A DNA stretch of 6,869 nt from Clostridium sp. (GCA_012511315.1 JAAZGI010000500.1:1-6869), one strand, 5' to 3'; shown: positions 1-6,171, numbered from the stretch's first letter. The notes: generated by a model not told the origin, from the letters alone. Program-made: numbers and translations.

Positions 1-53
1 AGGATTTTCCCATCCGTTGCTTGTGCAATTTCTTTTAAAAATAATTTTTCCAC
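1..53 (-). CDS. murF: Partial MurF-like ligase (UDP-MurNAc-tripeptide--D-alanyl-D-alanine ligase), N-terminus only
   Basis: The minus strand opens a reading frame with GTG at 53-51 that runs off the left edge after 17 full codons. It reads VEKLFLKEIAQATDGKI, then a codon starting CT (Leu). An SD-like AGGATGG (66-60) lies about 6 nt upstream, which supports this start. The pattern L-x-E-I-A-x-A-T-x-G-K-[IL] is typical of the first residues of clostridial MurF, the cytoplasmic ATP-dependent enzyme that adds D-Ala-D-Ala to the UDP-MurNAc-tripeptide. MurE N-termini look different to me. Position downstream of ftsI in a dcw cluster agrees with a Mur ligase. Only about 18 residues are visible, so the family call rests on a short motif plus context. 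MurE or another Mur ligase is the alternative. Confidence 0.6.
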   Translation of the reverse strand, partial: MEKLFLKEIAQATDGKI

Positions 54-124
54 AACAATCCATCCTAACTAATTTTTTTCTTGCTAAAACTTTTGATCCC
101 TTGGGTTCTATGCTCATCAATTTT

Positions 125-175
125 TAACAATAATCAATTTCTAACATTAATCAATTTCTAACATTAATCAATTGT
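125..175. repeat. Three tandem copies of a 17-bp AT-rich repeat
   Basis: Three consecutive 17-bp units occupy 125-141, 142-158 and 159-175 (plus-strand consensus TAACATTAATCAATTTC). Unit 2 differs from unit 1 at one position and unit 3 differs in its last bases. The array lies between the ftsI stop and the murF-like start, inside what would be the murF leader if the promoter at 229-237 is used. No function is evident. It could be slippage-generated intergenic sequence or repeated sites for a DNA-binding protein. Confidence 0.85.
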
Positions 176-225
176 TGCAAAATATTTTTGATGAGTGGTT
201 AAAACCTGTAGTCCCAGTTAGCTTG

Positions 226-249
226 AATATTATACCACGATATAATATT
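226..249. repeat. Perfect 9-bp inverted repeat overlapping the ftsI stop codon
   Basis: AATATTATA (226-234) and TATAATATT (241-249) are exact reverse complements separated by 6 bp (ccacga). The arms are entirely A/T, so it is a poor terminator stem. The geometry fits an operator: the minus-strand -10 element TATAAT lies inside one arm, so a bound dimer would cover the putative promoter. The right arm ends in the last base of the ftsI stop codon. Confidence 0.6.
229..237 (-). promoter_or_regulatory. Possible extended -10 promoter for the murF-like gene
   Basis: The minus strand reads TGGTATAAT (237-229), a perfect TGnTATAAT extended -10 element. No good -35 hexamer sits 16-18 bp upstream, which extended -10 promoters can tolerate. 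It lies just past the ftsI stop codon (251-249) and within a 9-bp inverted repeat (226-234 and 241-249). Transcription would begin near 222 and give a leader of roughly 170 nt before the GTG start at 53. In AT-rich DNA such matches arise by chance, so confidence is modest. Confidence 0.35.
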
Positions 250-2054
250 TAGTTCTGAGGTGACTTTAGATATTCGATCGAAGCCTCCATGATTTTTTTA
301 GCTAAAGGTGCAGCTACCTGACTGCCTAATGTTCGATCTGTACCTGGTTCATCCACCGCAACAAATATCGAGATTTTGGGATCATCGGCTGGTGCTGCAC
401 CAACAAAGGATGACACATAGAACTCATATTTACCTGTGTCTGGATTGATCTTTTGAGCTGTTCCAGTTTTACCAAGAACTCGTAGCCCTTCAATGCGAGC
501 CACTCGACTTCCTCCGGAGGATACAGTGTACTCCAACATCTCAATTAGTGTCTGGCACACTTCTGGCGTTAGGATCTGTTCTCCTTGGGTCTCGCGCCAT
601 GTCTCCGTGACTTTAAAGGAACCGTCAGGCGCTACTTTACGTATTTCCTTCATAAGATGAGGCGTTGTACGCGTCCCGTCATTTAAAACAGTATTCAAGT
701 TGTTAATCAGTTGCAGGGAGGTAACCAAGGTAGCCTGACCAATGGATTTGTTGGCTAAGGAATAGTCTGAGGTTCCGGCCTTAAAGTCCATAATTCCAGC
801 CCCCTCGCCGCCAAGATCTAAACCAAGGGTAGAGCCTAAGCCAAACTTCTTTGCCCATTCCCCTAAACGCTCAGGTCCAAGACGCAGGCCCAACTCAATA
901 AAACCTGGGTTACAAGAATTTGATATTATATCAAAGTAATTTTGATCGCCATGTCCCTCTTTTTTGTGACAGTTGATACGAACTCCATCCACAATCACGT
1001 AACCTGGACAATGAAAGATGTCATCTTTATCCACCAGGCCTTCTGATAAAGCCGCTGCCATCGTGACAATCTTAAAGGTTGAACCTGGTTCGTAGGCATC
1101 GGTGATGGTGTTGTTTTTCCATACTTCCAACAGCTCCTGGCCATCTTCTATACTATAGGGTTCATTTAAGTCGAAACCAGGACTTGTGACCATGGCAAGA
1201 ATTTCACCGGATTTTGGGTCGGTTACAATAATATGAACGTTCTTCGCTTCATTTTTTTCTAACCCTTCCAAGGCTGCCTCTTCAGCAATTTGCTGGATTT
1301 TTTCATCGATTGTGGTCACTAATACTTGTCCATCCACTGGCTGAGTAATAACCGGCTCAGTTAAAAGAATATCTTGTGAAAAACGGTCTACTTCTGAAAT
1401 TTTCAGTCCATCAATACCAGCTAAGTAATCCTCATAGTAAGCTTCTAGGCCAAAGCGTCCCTTATTTTCTGTATCTAAAATCCCCAAGGATTGAGCAAAC
1501 ATTGACTGGTTTGGATAGTATCGCTTGGTGTCATCAGTCAGAATCAACCAATTTAATCCCGATTTTTCCCGAAAGTTCTTTAACGCCTCTAAGTAGCCCA
1601 CGTCTTCTTTGCGTCCAAGTAAAGCATAGGTTTTGAATTTTCCCTCACTATTCTTCGCAGTAATATTTTCATAAATATCATCGGCGTCAGCAGCTAAATA
1701 ACGATCTAATTCCACAGACCACTCCTTGGCGTATTGCAAGACTTTTTCTTCTTCTTCAGCTGTTAAGTTAGTAACCTCTTCTTTTTTCAAGGCGATCCGT
1801 TGCATGGTTAATAAATCAGCTTCTGCTTGAAAGGATGAAATACTACTGGCTAATAAATTCCCGTTGCGATCTAAAACATCACCACGACGAGCCGGTAGTT
1901 GACTTTCCCTTCTTAGTTGTGCAAAGGCTTTTGATTTAATTTCTCCTGCATCCAATGTCATCACAAGAATGAGTTTAATGGCCAGGATGACAAATAAGGC
2001 AATAAACAGGACGCCTACCCAAGGTCCTATTTTCTTTTGATTAAAACTTTTCAT
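249..2054 (-). CDS. ftsI: FtsI/PbpB-type class B penicillin-binding protein (septal peptidoglycan transpeptidase)
   Basis: 601 aa. This is a monofunctional DD-transpeptidase that cross-links septal peptidoglycan outside the membrane, partnered in the divisome by FtsW and the FtsL/DivIC/DivIB group. An N-terminal anchor occupies about residues 12-33. The PBP dimerisation domain begins with the RRGDVLDRNGNLLA motif at 56-69. The transpeptidase domain has S325-T-F-K328 (nucleophile Ser325), S380-C-N382 and K529-T-G531, so all three catalytic motifs are intact. It ends at 601 without PASTA repeats, unlike SpoVD and many Gram-positive PBP2x proteins, so a division PBP is favoured over a SpoVD homologue. 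The ATG at 2054-2052 has SD AAGGAG (2065-2060) 5 nt upstream. It follows an ftsL-like gene after 124 bp containing a hairpin, and precedes a murF-like start by 195 bp. Confidence 0.93.
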   Translation of the reverse strand: MKSFNQKKIGPWVGVLFIALFVILAIKLILVMTLDAGEIKSKAFAQLRRESQLPARRGDVLDRNGNLLASSISSFQAEADLLTMQRIALKKEEVTNLTAEEEEKVLQYAKEWSVELDRYLAADADDIYENITAKNSEGKFKTYALLGRKEDVGYLEALKNFREKSGLNWLILTDDTKRYYPNQSMFAQSLGILDTENKGRFGLEAYYEDYLAGIDGLKISEVDRFSQDILLTEPVITQPVDGQVLVTTIDEKIQQIAEEAALEGLEKNEAKNVHIIVTDPKSGEILAMVTSPGFDLNEPYSIEDGQELLEVWKNNTITDAYEPGSTFKIVTMAAALSEGLVDKDDIFHCPGYVIVDGVRINCHKKEGHGDQNYFDIISNSCNPGFIELGLRLGPERLGEWAKKFGLGSTLGLDLGGEGAGIMDFKAGTSDYSLANKSIGQATLVTSLQLINNLNTVLNDGTRTTPHLMKEIRKVAPDGSFKVTETWRETQGEQILTPEVCQTLIEMLEYTVSSGGSRVARIEGLRVLGKTGTAQKINPDTGKYEFYVSSFVGAAPADDPKISIFVAVDEPGTDRTLGSQVAAPLAKKIMEASIEYLKSPQN

Positions 2055-2134
2055 CGTTACTCCTTGGTATGATCGGTGGAACCCGATTTAATAATTGTTC
2101 TCCTCTAAAGTATAAATATTGACTCATTCCTATA

Positions 2135-2174
2135 ATAAGAAAAACTGAAAACATAAGGTTTCAGTTTTTCTTAT
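2135..2174 (-). terminator. 16-bp hairpin between ftsL and ftsI, possible partial terminator or attenuator
   Basis: Arms 2135-2150 and 2159-2174 are perfect 16-bp reverse complements around an 8-nt loop, starting 4 nt after the ftsL stop. On the minus strand the core CTGAAA/TTTCAG is followed by TTTTTCTTAT, so it resembles a weak intrinsic terminator. It is AT-rich and symmetric. An alternative 7-bp stem (ACATAAG, 2176-2170, with CTTATGT, 2157-2151, on the minus strand) uses the same upstream strand. The two folds therefore exclude each other. This would lower ftsI expression relative to upstream genes or allow conditional read-through (inference). Confidence 0.55.
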
Positions 2175-2178
2175 GTCT

Positions 2179-2634
2179 TTATTCGGTGAAGGCGAAAATC
2201 TTTCCCCACCAAGACACCGTTTTTTCCTTGGTTTCCGACTTCGTAAAATTATCGTAGGCTAAATCCACTGCCAATGGATTAACCTCAGCTCTGGCTATAT
2301 ATTCTTGAGCCAAAGCCCCTTGTTTTGTCTCACCGATGTTTTGACTTTTAAGTACTGTCATTCGCAGAGTTTCATTGGATCTTTCCAGCGATATGATTTG
2401 ATTATTAATTGAACTTACATTCTGCTGCACCGTGTAAATCGCAATCGACTGCATCAGAATAAAAAAGACAATTACCACCGCAGCCATAGCTGCTGCGTAT
2501 TTTCGTAGCGCTACTTCGACGCGCCGAGCTCGTTGTCTTGATTTTTCTCCTTCATAAACTACATCCATAGCTGAAGCTGTATAAGCTGAACTTGCCATGG
2601 GAACACTTGAATTTAATCTTTTGATTTCTGCCAT
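2179..2634 (-). CDS. ftsL: FtsL-like cell division protein
   Basis: 151 aa, bitopic membrane protein. A basic cytoplasmic N-terminus (KSRQRARR near 31-38) precedes a single membrane span at about 46-68. A predicted coiled coil at about 69-97 (QQNVSSINNQIISLERSNETL) follows, then an extracellular tail. This architecture and the position between rsmH and ftsI are typical of FtsL, which forms a complex with DivIC/FtsB and DivIB/FtsQ and helps activate FtsWI at the septum. FtsL sequences are poorly conserved, so topology and synteny carry most of the call. The N-terminal tail of about 45 residues and the tail after residue 110 make it longer than B. subtilis FtsL (about 117 aa). The SD is weak: GGGGA (2646-2642) about 7 nt before ATG. 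The gene starts 105 bp after rsmH with no convincing promoter. Confidence 0.8.
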   Translation of the reverse strand: MAEIKRLNSSVPMASSAYTASAMDVVYEGEKSRQRARRVEVALRKYAAAMAAVVIVFFILMQSIAIYTVQQNVSSINNQIISLERSNETLRMTVLKSQNIGETKQGALAQEYIARAEVNPLAVDLAYDNFTKSETKEKTVSWWGKIFAFTE

Positions 2635-2739
2635 TTTTAAATCCCCATATAAAATTAAAGGTTATGTGTCAATCATTAGTGCAGGTGATGTCCAAACATT
2701 TAGAGTTACCTATGAATCCCAATACCTACTATGTGATTG

Positions 2740-3666
2740 TTAAAGCTTTTCACATAAACGTAGTTTTGCACTGCGTGACCTTGGATTCGCACCAAGCTCT
2801 TCTTTGCCCGGTTCAATGGCTTTGCGGGAAACCAAGGAAACGATGGGTGTCTTGCCACAGACACAGGGAAGACGACTTGGACAGGTACAAGGGTCAGCTT
2901 GCTGGCGAAAGGTTGTTTTTACAATCCGGTCTTCCAAGGAATGGAAGGTAATGATTGCAAAACGTCCTTCTGGTTTGAGGCGAGCAACACCCTCCTCAAT
3001 GGTTTTCTTTAAAATACTCAACTCACGGTTCACTTCAATTCGAATGGCCTGAAAAGTTCGTTTAGAGGGGTGCGGGCCCGTCCGACGATCTTTTGCTGGT
3101 ATTGCTCGTTTAATTATTTCATTTAATTCAAAAGTTGAAGTAATTTTTTCTTCTTCACGGCTTCTAACAATAAAGCGAGCAATCCGTGAAGCAAAGCGCT
3201 CTTCACCATACTCTTTAATAATGCGATAAAGCTCTGTTTCACTATAGTCATTCACCACATCATAAGCTGTCAGTTCTGCAGCTTGATCCATCCTCATATC
3301 CAGTGGTGCATCATTCATATAAGAAAAGCCCCGTTCTGGATTATCCAACTGGTAGGATGACACGCCAAGATCCATTAAAATGCCATCTACTCCTTGGGGA
3401 GCATGCTCATCAATGATGGCTGCCAGCTCTTCAAAGTTTGAATGAACAAAGGTGATATTCGTGTATTCACTAAACCGTTCTTTTGTGTGATTTAAAGCTT
3501 CTTGGTCCTGATCGATGGCGATGAGTCGACCACTAGTTAGATGTCTTAATATTTCACTAGAATGACCGCCCCCACCCAGGGTGCAATCCACATAGATTCC
3601 ATCTTCCTTAATATTTAAACCGCGGATTGTTTCTGCCAGCAGTACACTTTTATGTTTAAATTCCAT
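2740..3666 (-). CDS. rsmH: 16S rRNA (cytosine(1402)-N4)-methyltransferase RsmH
   Basis: 308 aa from the preferred start. Cytoplasmic SAM-dependent enzyme that N4-methylates C1402 in the ribosomal P site; formerly MraW. Numbering from the upstream ATG at 3672, visible motifs are SAM-binding [10 protein letters not shown] (29-38), AIDQD (52-56), DLGVSS (101-106), [18 protein letters not shown] (201-218), [10 protein letters not shown] (243-252) and the family's CTCP...CVCG cysteine cluster (262-273). All are intact and the length is normal. Two starts compete. The ATG at 3672 overlaps the mraZ stop as ATGA but leaves only 3-4 nt to the SD AGGGA (3678-3674). The ATG at 3666 has good spacing and gives [10 protein letters not shown], the usual family N-terminus, so I prefer it. 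It is translationally coupled or nearly so to mraZ. Confidence 0.96.
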   Translation of the reverse strand: MEFKHKSVLLAETIRGLNIKEDGIYVDCTLGGGGHSSEILRHLTSGRLIAIDQDQEALNHTKERFSEYTNITFVHSNFEELAAIIDEHAPQGVDGILMDLGVSSYQLDNPERGFSYMNDAPLDMRMDQAAELTAYDVVNDYSETELYRIIKEYGEERFASRIARFIVRSREEEKITSTFELNEIIKRAIPAKDRRTGPHPSKRTFQAIRIEVNRELSILKKTIEEGVARLKPEGRFAIITFHSLEDRIVKTTFRQQADPCTCPSRLPCVCGKTPIVSLVSRKAIEPGKEELGANPRSRSAKLRLCEKL

Positions 3667-3668
3667 GG

Positions 3669-4097
3669 TCATATCCCTAAATCAGCCATCCTTTCAGCAA
3701 CTTCGTCCATGTTAATCTCTTGCTCTTGATATTGATTCCAAGTCTCCTTCGACCAAATCTCCAGCTTATCTTGCATACCAATAGTCACCACATCACTGAT
3801 GAGCTTTCCATAGCCTACCAAGTTTGCTGGAATCAAGACTCTACCTTGTTTATCCATATCCACCTGGGTTGCACCAGAAAGAAAGAAACGCTTGAACACT
3901 CTAGCATCGCTTCTAGTATCAGGTAAAGATGCTAGTTTTTCTTCAAATTTTTCCCACTCTCTCATAGGATAGGCATAGATACAATGATCTAAACCTCGAG
4001 TAATCATGAAAGAAGTGCCAAGCTCATTTCTTAGCTTGGATGGAATCATGATTCTGTTTTTTACATCAATTGTATGCCAGTGTTCTCCAATCAGCAT
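3669..4097 (-). CDS. mraZ: Transcriptional regulator MraZ
   Basis: 142 aa from the preferred start (143 from the ATG at 4100). MraZ is a ring-forming DNA-binding protein of the SpoVT/AbrB fold that binds direct repeats upstream of its own gene and regulates the dcw operon. Two tandem AbrB-like repeats are visible. The first, about residues 5-50, holds the D12-x-x-x-R16 signature (DVKNR, counted from the 4100 ATG). The second, about 77-120, holds D83-x-x-x-R87 (DKQGR). Length and both DXXXR motifs match the family. ATGATG offers two starts. The second (4097) gives the common M-[LF]-[IM]-G-E opening and better spacing from GGTGA, which itself lies in the last operator box. It is the first gene of the operon, directly behind AAAGTGG boxes and a putative sigma-A promoter. 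Confidence 0.96.
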   Translation of the reverse strand: MLIGEHWHTIDVKNRIMIPSKLRNELGTSFMITRGLDHCIYAYPMREWEKFEEKLASLPDTRSDARVFKRFFLSGATQVDMDKQGRVLIPANLVGYGKLISDVVTIGMQDKLEIWSKETWNQYQEQEINMDEVAERMADLGI

Positions 4098-4106
4098 CAT
4101 GTCTCA

Positions 4107-4144
4107 CCACTTTCTTCCACTTTTTACCACTTTATAACCATTTT
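4107..4144 (-). promoter_or_regulatory. Proximal MraZ operator: three AAAGTGG boxes plus one degenerate box
   Basis: On the minus strand AAAGTGG occurs three times, at 4133-4127, 4123-4117 and 4113-4107, at exactly 10-bp spacing. A degenerate AAAATGG (4144-4138) lies 11 bp upstream. MraZ is known to bind short direct repeats with about one helical turn between them ahead of mraZ, and an AAAGTG-type box has been reported for mycoplasma MraZ (from memory). The boxes span the end of the -10 element, the predicted transcription start and the SD, so binding should repress mraZ transcription. The third box overlaps the ribosome binding site. Confidence 0.85.
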
Positions 4145-4171
4145 ATAGAAATTCTCGACTAAATTCAACAA
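4142..4171 (-). promoter_or_regulatory. Putative sigma-A promoter of the mraZ/dcw operon
   Basis: On the minus strand TTGTTG (4171-4166) is followed after 18 bp by TATAAA (4147-4142), which matches five of six -10 bases. An alternative -35, TTGAAT, starts 3 bp further on at 15-bp spacing. Transcription would begin near 4135, just before the three perfect AAAGTGG boxes. Placement between two clusters of MraZ-like boxes supports this as the operon promoter. Confidence 0.6.
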
Positions 4172-4179
4172 GAGAAATA

Positions 4180-4195
4180 CCACTTTGAGCCATTT
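4180..4195 (-). promoter_or_regulatory. Distal pair of MraZ-like boxes upstream of the -35
   Basis: The minus strand reads AAATGGctcAAAGTGG: a degenerate box at 4195-4190 and a perfect box at 4186-4180, at the same 10-bp spacing as the proximal cluster. The perfect box is 42 bp from the degenerate proximal box at 4138, about four helical turns, so the two clusters may lie on the same face of the DNA. They flank the putative promoter. Confidence 0.6.
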
Positions 4196-4199
4196 GCCG

Positions 4200-4514
4200 A
4201 AAAATAGATTTACATAATATTTATGCTATTCAGGTCATGAATTCTGCTTTGTTTGTCTCTTAGAAAGTCTTAAACCCTTTGTTATCAATAGCTTTACAGT
4301 TATAAGCGAAACCTTGGGGATAGAATTCATCACTTTTAGTGTAAACGTGTGTTCTAAATCCCCTGAATTCCGTTCCCTTTCAGTATTTATTTTGCCACTT
4401 ATGTTCATTAATTGTTTACAAATCTTAGCCCGCTATTTGTTAAATCCCCTCTTTTTCCTTTGATTGTTTTGCTTAATTAAATAAATCAATCGCTAAATTC
4501 CATCAAAACAATAC
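4200..4514. other. Non-coding stretch upstream of the mraZ promoter
   Basis: I see no convincing gene in this stretch of about 315 bases. A 57-codon minus-strand ORF (4408-4235) lacks an SD and resembles no family I know. The only repeat noted is the 10-bp plus-strand sequence TAAATCCCCT at 4355-4364 and again at 4441-4450, in the same orientation 86 bp apart. It may hold further upstream regulatory sites for the dcw operon or be a degraded sequence. Confidence 0.5.
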
Positions 4515-4570
4515 CAAAAAACAAAAAAATAAGTCAGGTTGATTCTCCTCTCAGAGCATCAACCTGACTT
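4515..4570 (-). terminator. Strong intrinsic terminator downstream of the prenol-kinase fusion gene
   Basis: AAGTCAGGTTGAT (4531-4543) and ATCAACCTGACTT (4558-4570) form a perfect 13-bp stem. The 14-nt loop may extend by a further 3 bp (CTC/GAG) across one mismatch. Read on the minus strand the stem is followed by ATTTTTTTGTTTTTTGG, a long U-tract (4530-4515), which is a textbook rho-independent terminator. It lies about 140 bp past the stop at 4711 and separates that gene from the dcw operon. In the plus direction the tail TTTATTT is weaker, and no plus-strand gene needs it. Confidence 0.92.
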
Positions 4571-4600
4571 TATTTAAAGGAATTAATTTAGGATTGACCG

Positions 4601-4649
4601 TTAACATGTGCCTTTAACATGTGTCTTAGCATGTGTCTTAGCATGTGTC
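4601..4649. repeat. Four tandem copies of a 12-bp repeat (TTARCATGTGTC)
   Basis: Plus-strand units TTAACATGTGCC (4601-4612), TTAACATGTGTC (4614-4625) and TTAGCATGTGTC twice (4626-4637, 4638-4649) are consecutive, with one extra base after the first. The array lies between the fusion gene's stop and its terminator, so it would be in the 3' untranslated region. It continues directly, in similar phase, into the TCGA-containing array at 4649-4713. Confidence 0.88.
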
Positions 4650-4713
4650 TTTCGAATTTGCTTTTCGAGTATAAATTGCGAATTTACCTTTCGAGTTTAA
4701 CTTTCGAATTTTA
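4649..4713. repeat. Five tandem copies of a degenerate 13-bp repeat (YTTTCGARTTTAM)
   Basis: Units 4649-4661, 4662-4674, 4675-4687, 4688-4700 and 4701-4713 keep an exact 13-bp period with a central TCGA (GCGA in unit 3). The last unit includes the stop codon of the fusion gene (4713-4711). With the adjacent CATGTG array, about nine units of 12-13 bp run without a break for 113 bp. Confidence 0.82.
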
Positions 4714-6171
4714 CACCGTCATAAACAGGTTGTAGAAACCAAAGCCTAATACCGGAACCAAGCTAAGGGTTATAAGATTCACTGCATTATTAGAAATCAT
4801 TTGATATCCGATGGTAGGTAACTCTTCTAAATGAAGGGAACGATCCTGCACCTGACCTTGGATCCCTTGATACTTGCGTTGAATAGTTGCTCCTAAAAGG
4901 CTATCTAATATTGATCCCAAAAACCCCATCAAACTGGCAAATACCATTCCCCTGAGACCGAATTGGGGCAGGGTTAACAGAGATAATAAAATACTGCCAA
5001 TTAATCCTGCCGCTAAACCCATCCAAGATACGCCTCCTGAAACTCCATTTTGAATGGTCTTCCCAGTTAAAATATGAAATACTCGCCCTTTGGTTAGCAT
5101 GCCAATCTCAGATGAAAAAGTATCAGCCGCGGCCGCTGAAAACACAGTGAAAGCTAGCAAAAGCAAATAGTTTTTCTGAGGAAAGAAAAAGGCCAGCCAA
5201 ACCAAAATAACGGCCGATATAGAATTTGCTACAACTTGTTTCCAACTCCGAGCTCCCGTGTCCTCTTGGATTGATTCGGCTTGTTCCTTTTGACTGTTTT
5301 TTATTTTACTTACGACGCTACCTAAAATAAAGAATACCAGGAGACTTATTCCAAGGAGTGGACCACCCAGAGAATATAAGGTGATGGCTGTCAAAAGAGC
5401 TGCCACCATGCCATCTGGTGTAATTGAACGAAATTTAAAGGCTAGCAAAAGAATGATAATTGAGACACCCACATAGGCAAAAAAACCAGTCGTTCCAAAG
5501 TAAACACTTAAGCTAGCAAATAAACCTGAACCAATGGGCAAGGTGAGATTGTCGCAGCCTTTTTGTCCTGTTAGTTCAATAAACATGGCAATCAATGCAG
5601 TCAAAGAAGCAATCACAAGAATCATCGGAATTCCCACGACAGGCATCAATGGGTCCCCTTTGAGAACATAGATGCTAGCTGCCGTTGCCACAAATGCCGC
5701 TAGTCCAACCATGATACTGCCTGCCCATGTCTTATTTTTGGCAAAGCTAAAAGGTTTCTTTTTACCCCACTCTTGCCCCACCACAGCAGCTAAGCCATCG
5801 CCGTAGGCCATGGTTAAAATACCCACGTAGGGCAGCATTGGCCAGTTTAAAATAAATCCAGCTCCTGATAACACAAACAGTGAAACAGCATAATAAACAG
5901 TGCCCAAGCTTTCATCATTTCGCTCCATTGCCTTAATCAAGTTAAATTTTAGGCTCAAGCTATTAATAATAATGAAGATAAAGGGTATCAGCACGACAGC
6001 CCACAAATCATTAAAAAGTGGCGTTATAAAAACCCAATTTCCCACTAAAATATGCACCAGCTTTCGTGAAGACTCCGATGCTCCTTTTGTAAAATGAGCC
6101 ACCAAGCTAGCAATACCAAGAACAATTAATATGTACGCCATCGAAAGGCCCAGTCCTGTAAAATTAGCCAT
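4711..6171 (-). CDS. Two-domain membrane protein: VTE5/dolichol-kinase-like prenol kinase fused to DUF92 (VTE6-like prenyl-phosphate kinase)
   Basis: 486 aa from the preferred ATG at 6171; numbering below is from the ATG at 6177 (488 aa). Residues about 10-240 resemble the CTP-dependent dolichol/phytol kinase (SEC59/VTE5) family: SSRKLVHI (36-43), YGDGLAA (125-131), KTWAGS (149-154) and E201 with DNLTLPIGSG (209-218). Residues about 245-488 resemble DUF92/TMEM19, the family of plant VTE6 phytyl-phosphate kinase: TPDG (253-256), AADTFSSEIG (350-359), GVSGGVSWMG (378-387), SILDSLLGAT (422-431) and NNAVN (463-467). It is highly hydrophobic throughout, with a charged linker at about 291-313. By family, the first half would make a prenyl monophosphate from a prenol and the second a diphosphate; the substrate is unknown. 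The start at 6171 is chosen because AAAGGAA (6183-6177) would abut the 6177 ATG. The gene ends at a tandem array and a strong terminator. Confidence 0.82.
   Translation of the reverse strand: MANFTGLGLSMAYILIVLGIASLVAHFTKGASESSRKLVHILVGNWVFITPLFNDLWAVVLIPFIFIIINSLSLKFNLIKAMERNDESLGTVYYAVSLFVLSGAGFILNWPMLPYVGILTMAYGDGLAAVVGQEWGKKKPFSFAKNKTWAGSIMVGLAAFVATAASIYVLKGDPLMPVVGIPMILVIASLTALIAMFIELTGQKGCDNLTLPIGSGLFASLSVYFGTTGFFAYVGVSIIILLLAFKFRSITPDGMVAALLTAITLYSLGGPLLGISLLVFFILGSVVSKIKNSQKEQAESIQEDTGARSWKQVVANSISAVILVWLAFFFPQKNYLLLLAFTVFSAAAADTFSSEIGMLTKGRVFHILTGKTIQNGVSGGVSWMGLAAGLIGSILLSLLTLPQFGLRGMVFASLMGFLGSILDSLLGATIQRKYQGIQGQVQDRSLHLEELPTIGYQMISNNAVNLITLSLVPVLGFGFYNLFMTV

Noticed and set aside
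2642..2672. Perfect TTGACA (2672-2667, minus) ahead of ftsL as a promoter
   Set aside because: At 17-bp spacing the -10 would be TATGGG, which matches poorly and overlaps the SD of ftsL. No better -10 lies at 16-18 bp.
2664..3052. Plus-strand ORFs antisense to rsmH and the ftsL spacer (2664-2951 and 2804-3052)
   Set aside because: They are shadows of the conserved rsmH frame. They show cysteine- and arginine-rich antisense composition and no recognisable domain.
4235..4408. 57-codon minus-strand ORF upstream of mraZ beginning MNISGKINTER
   Set aside because: It has no SD before its ATG, resembles no family I know, and overlaps the direct repeats of a region that looks regulatory. ORFs of this length are expected by chance.
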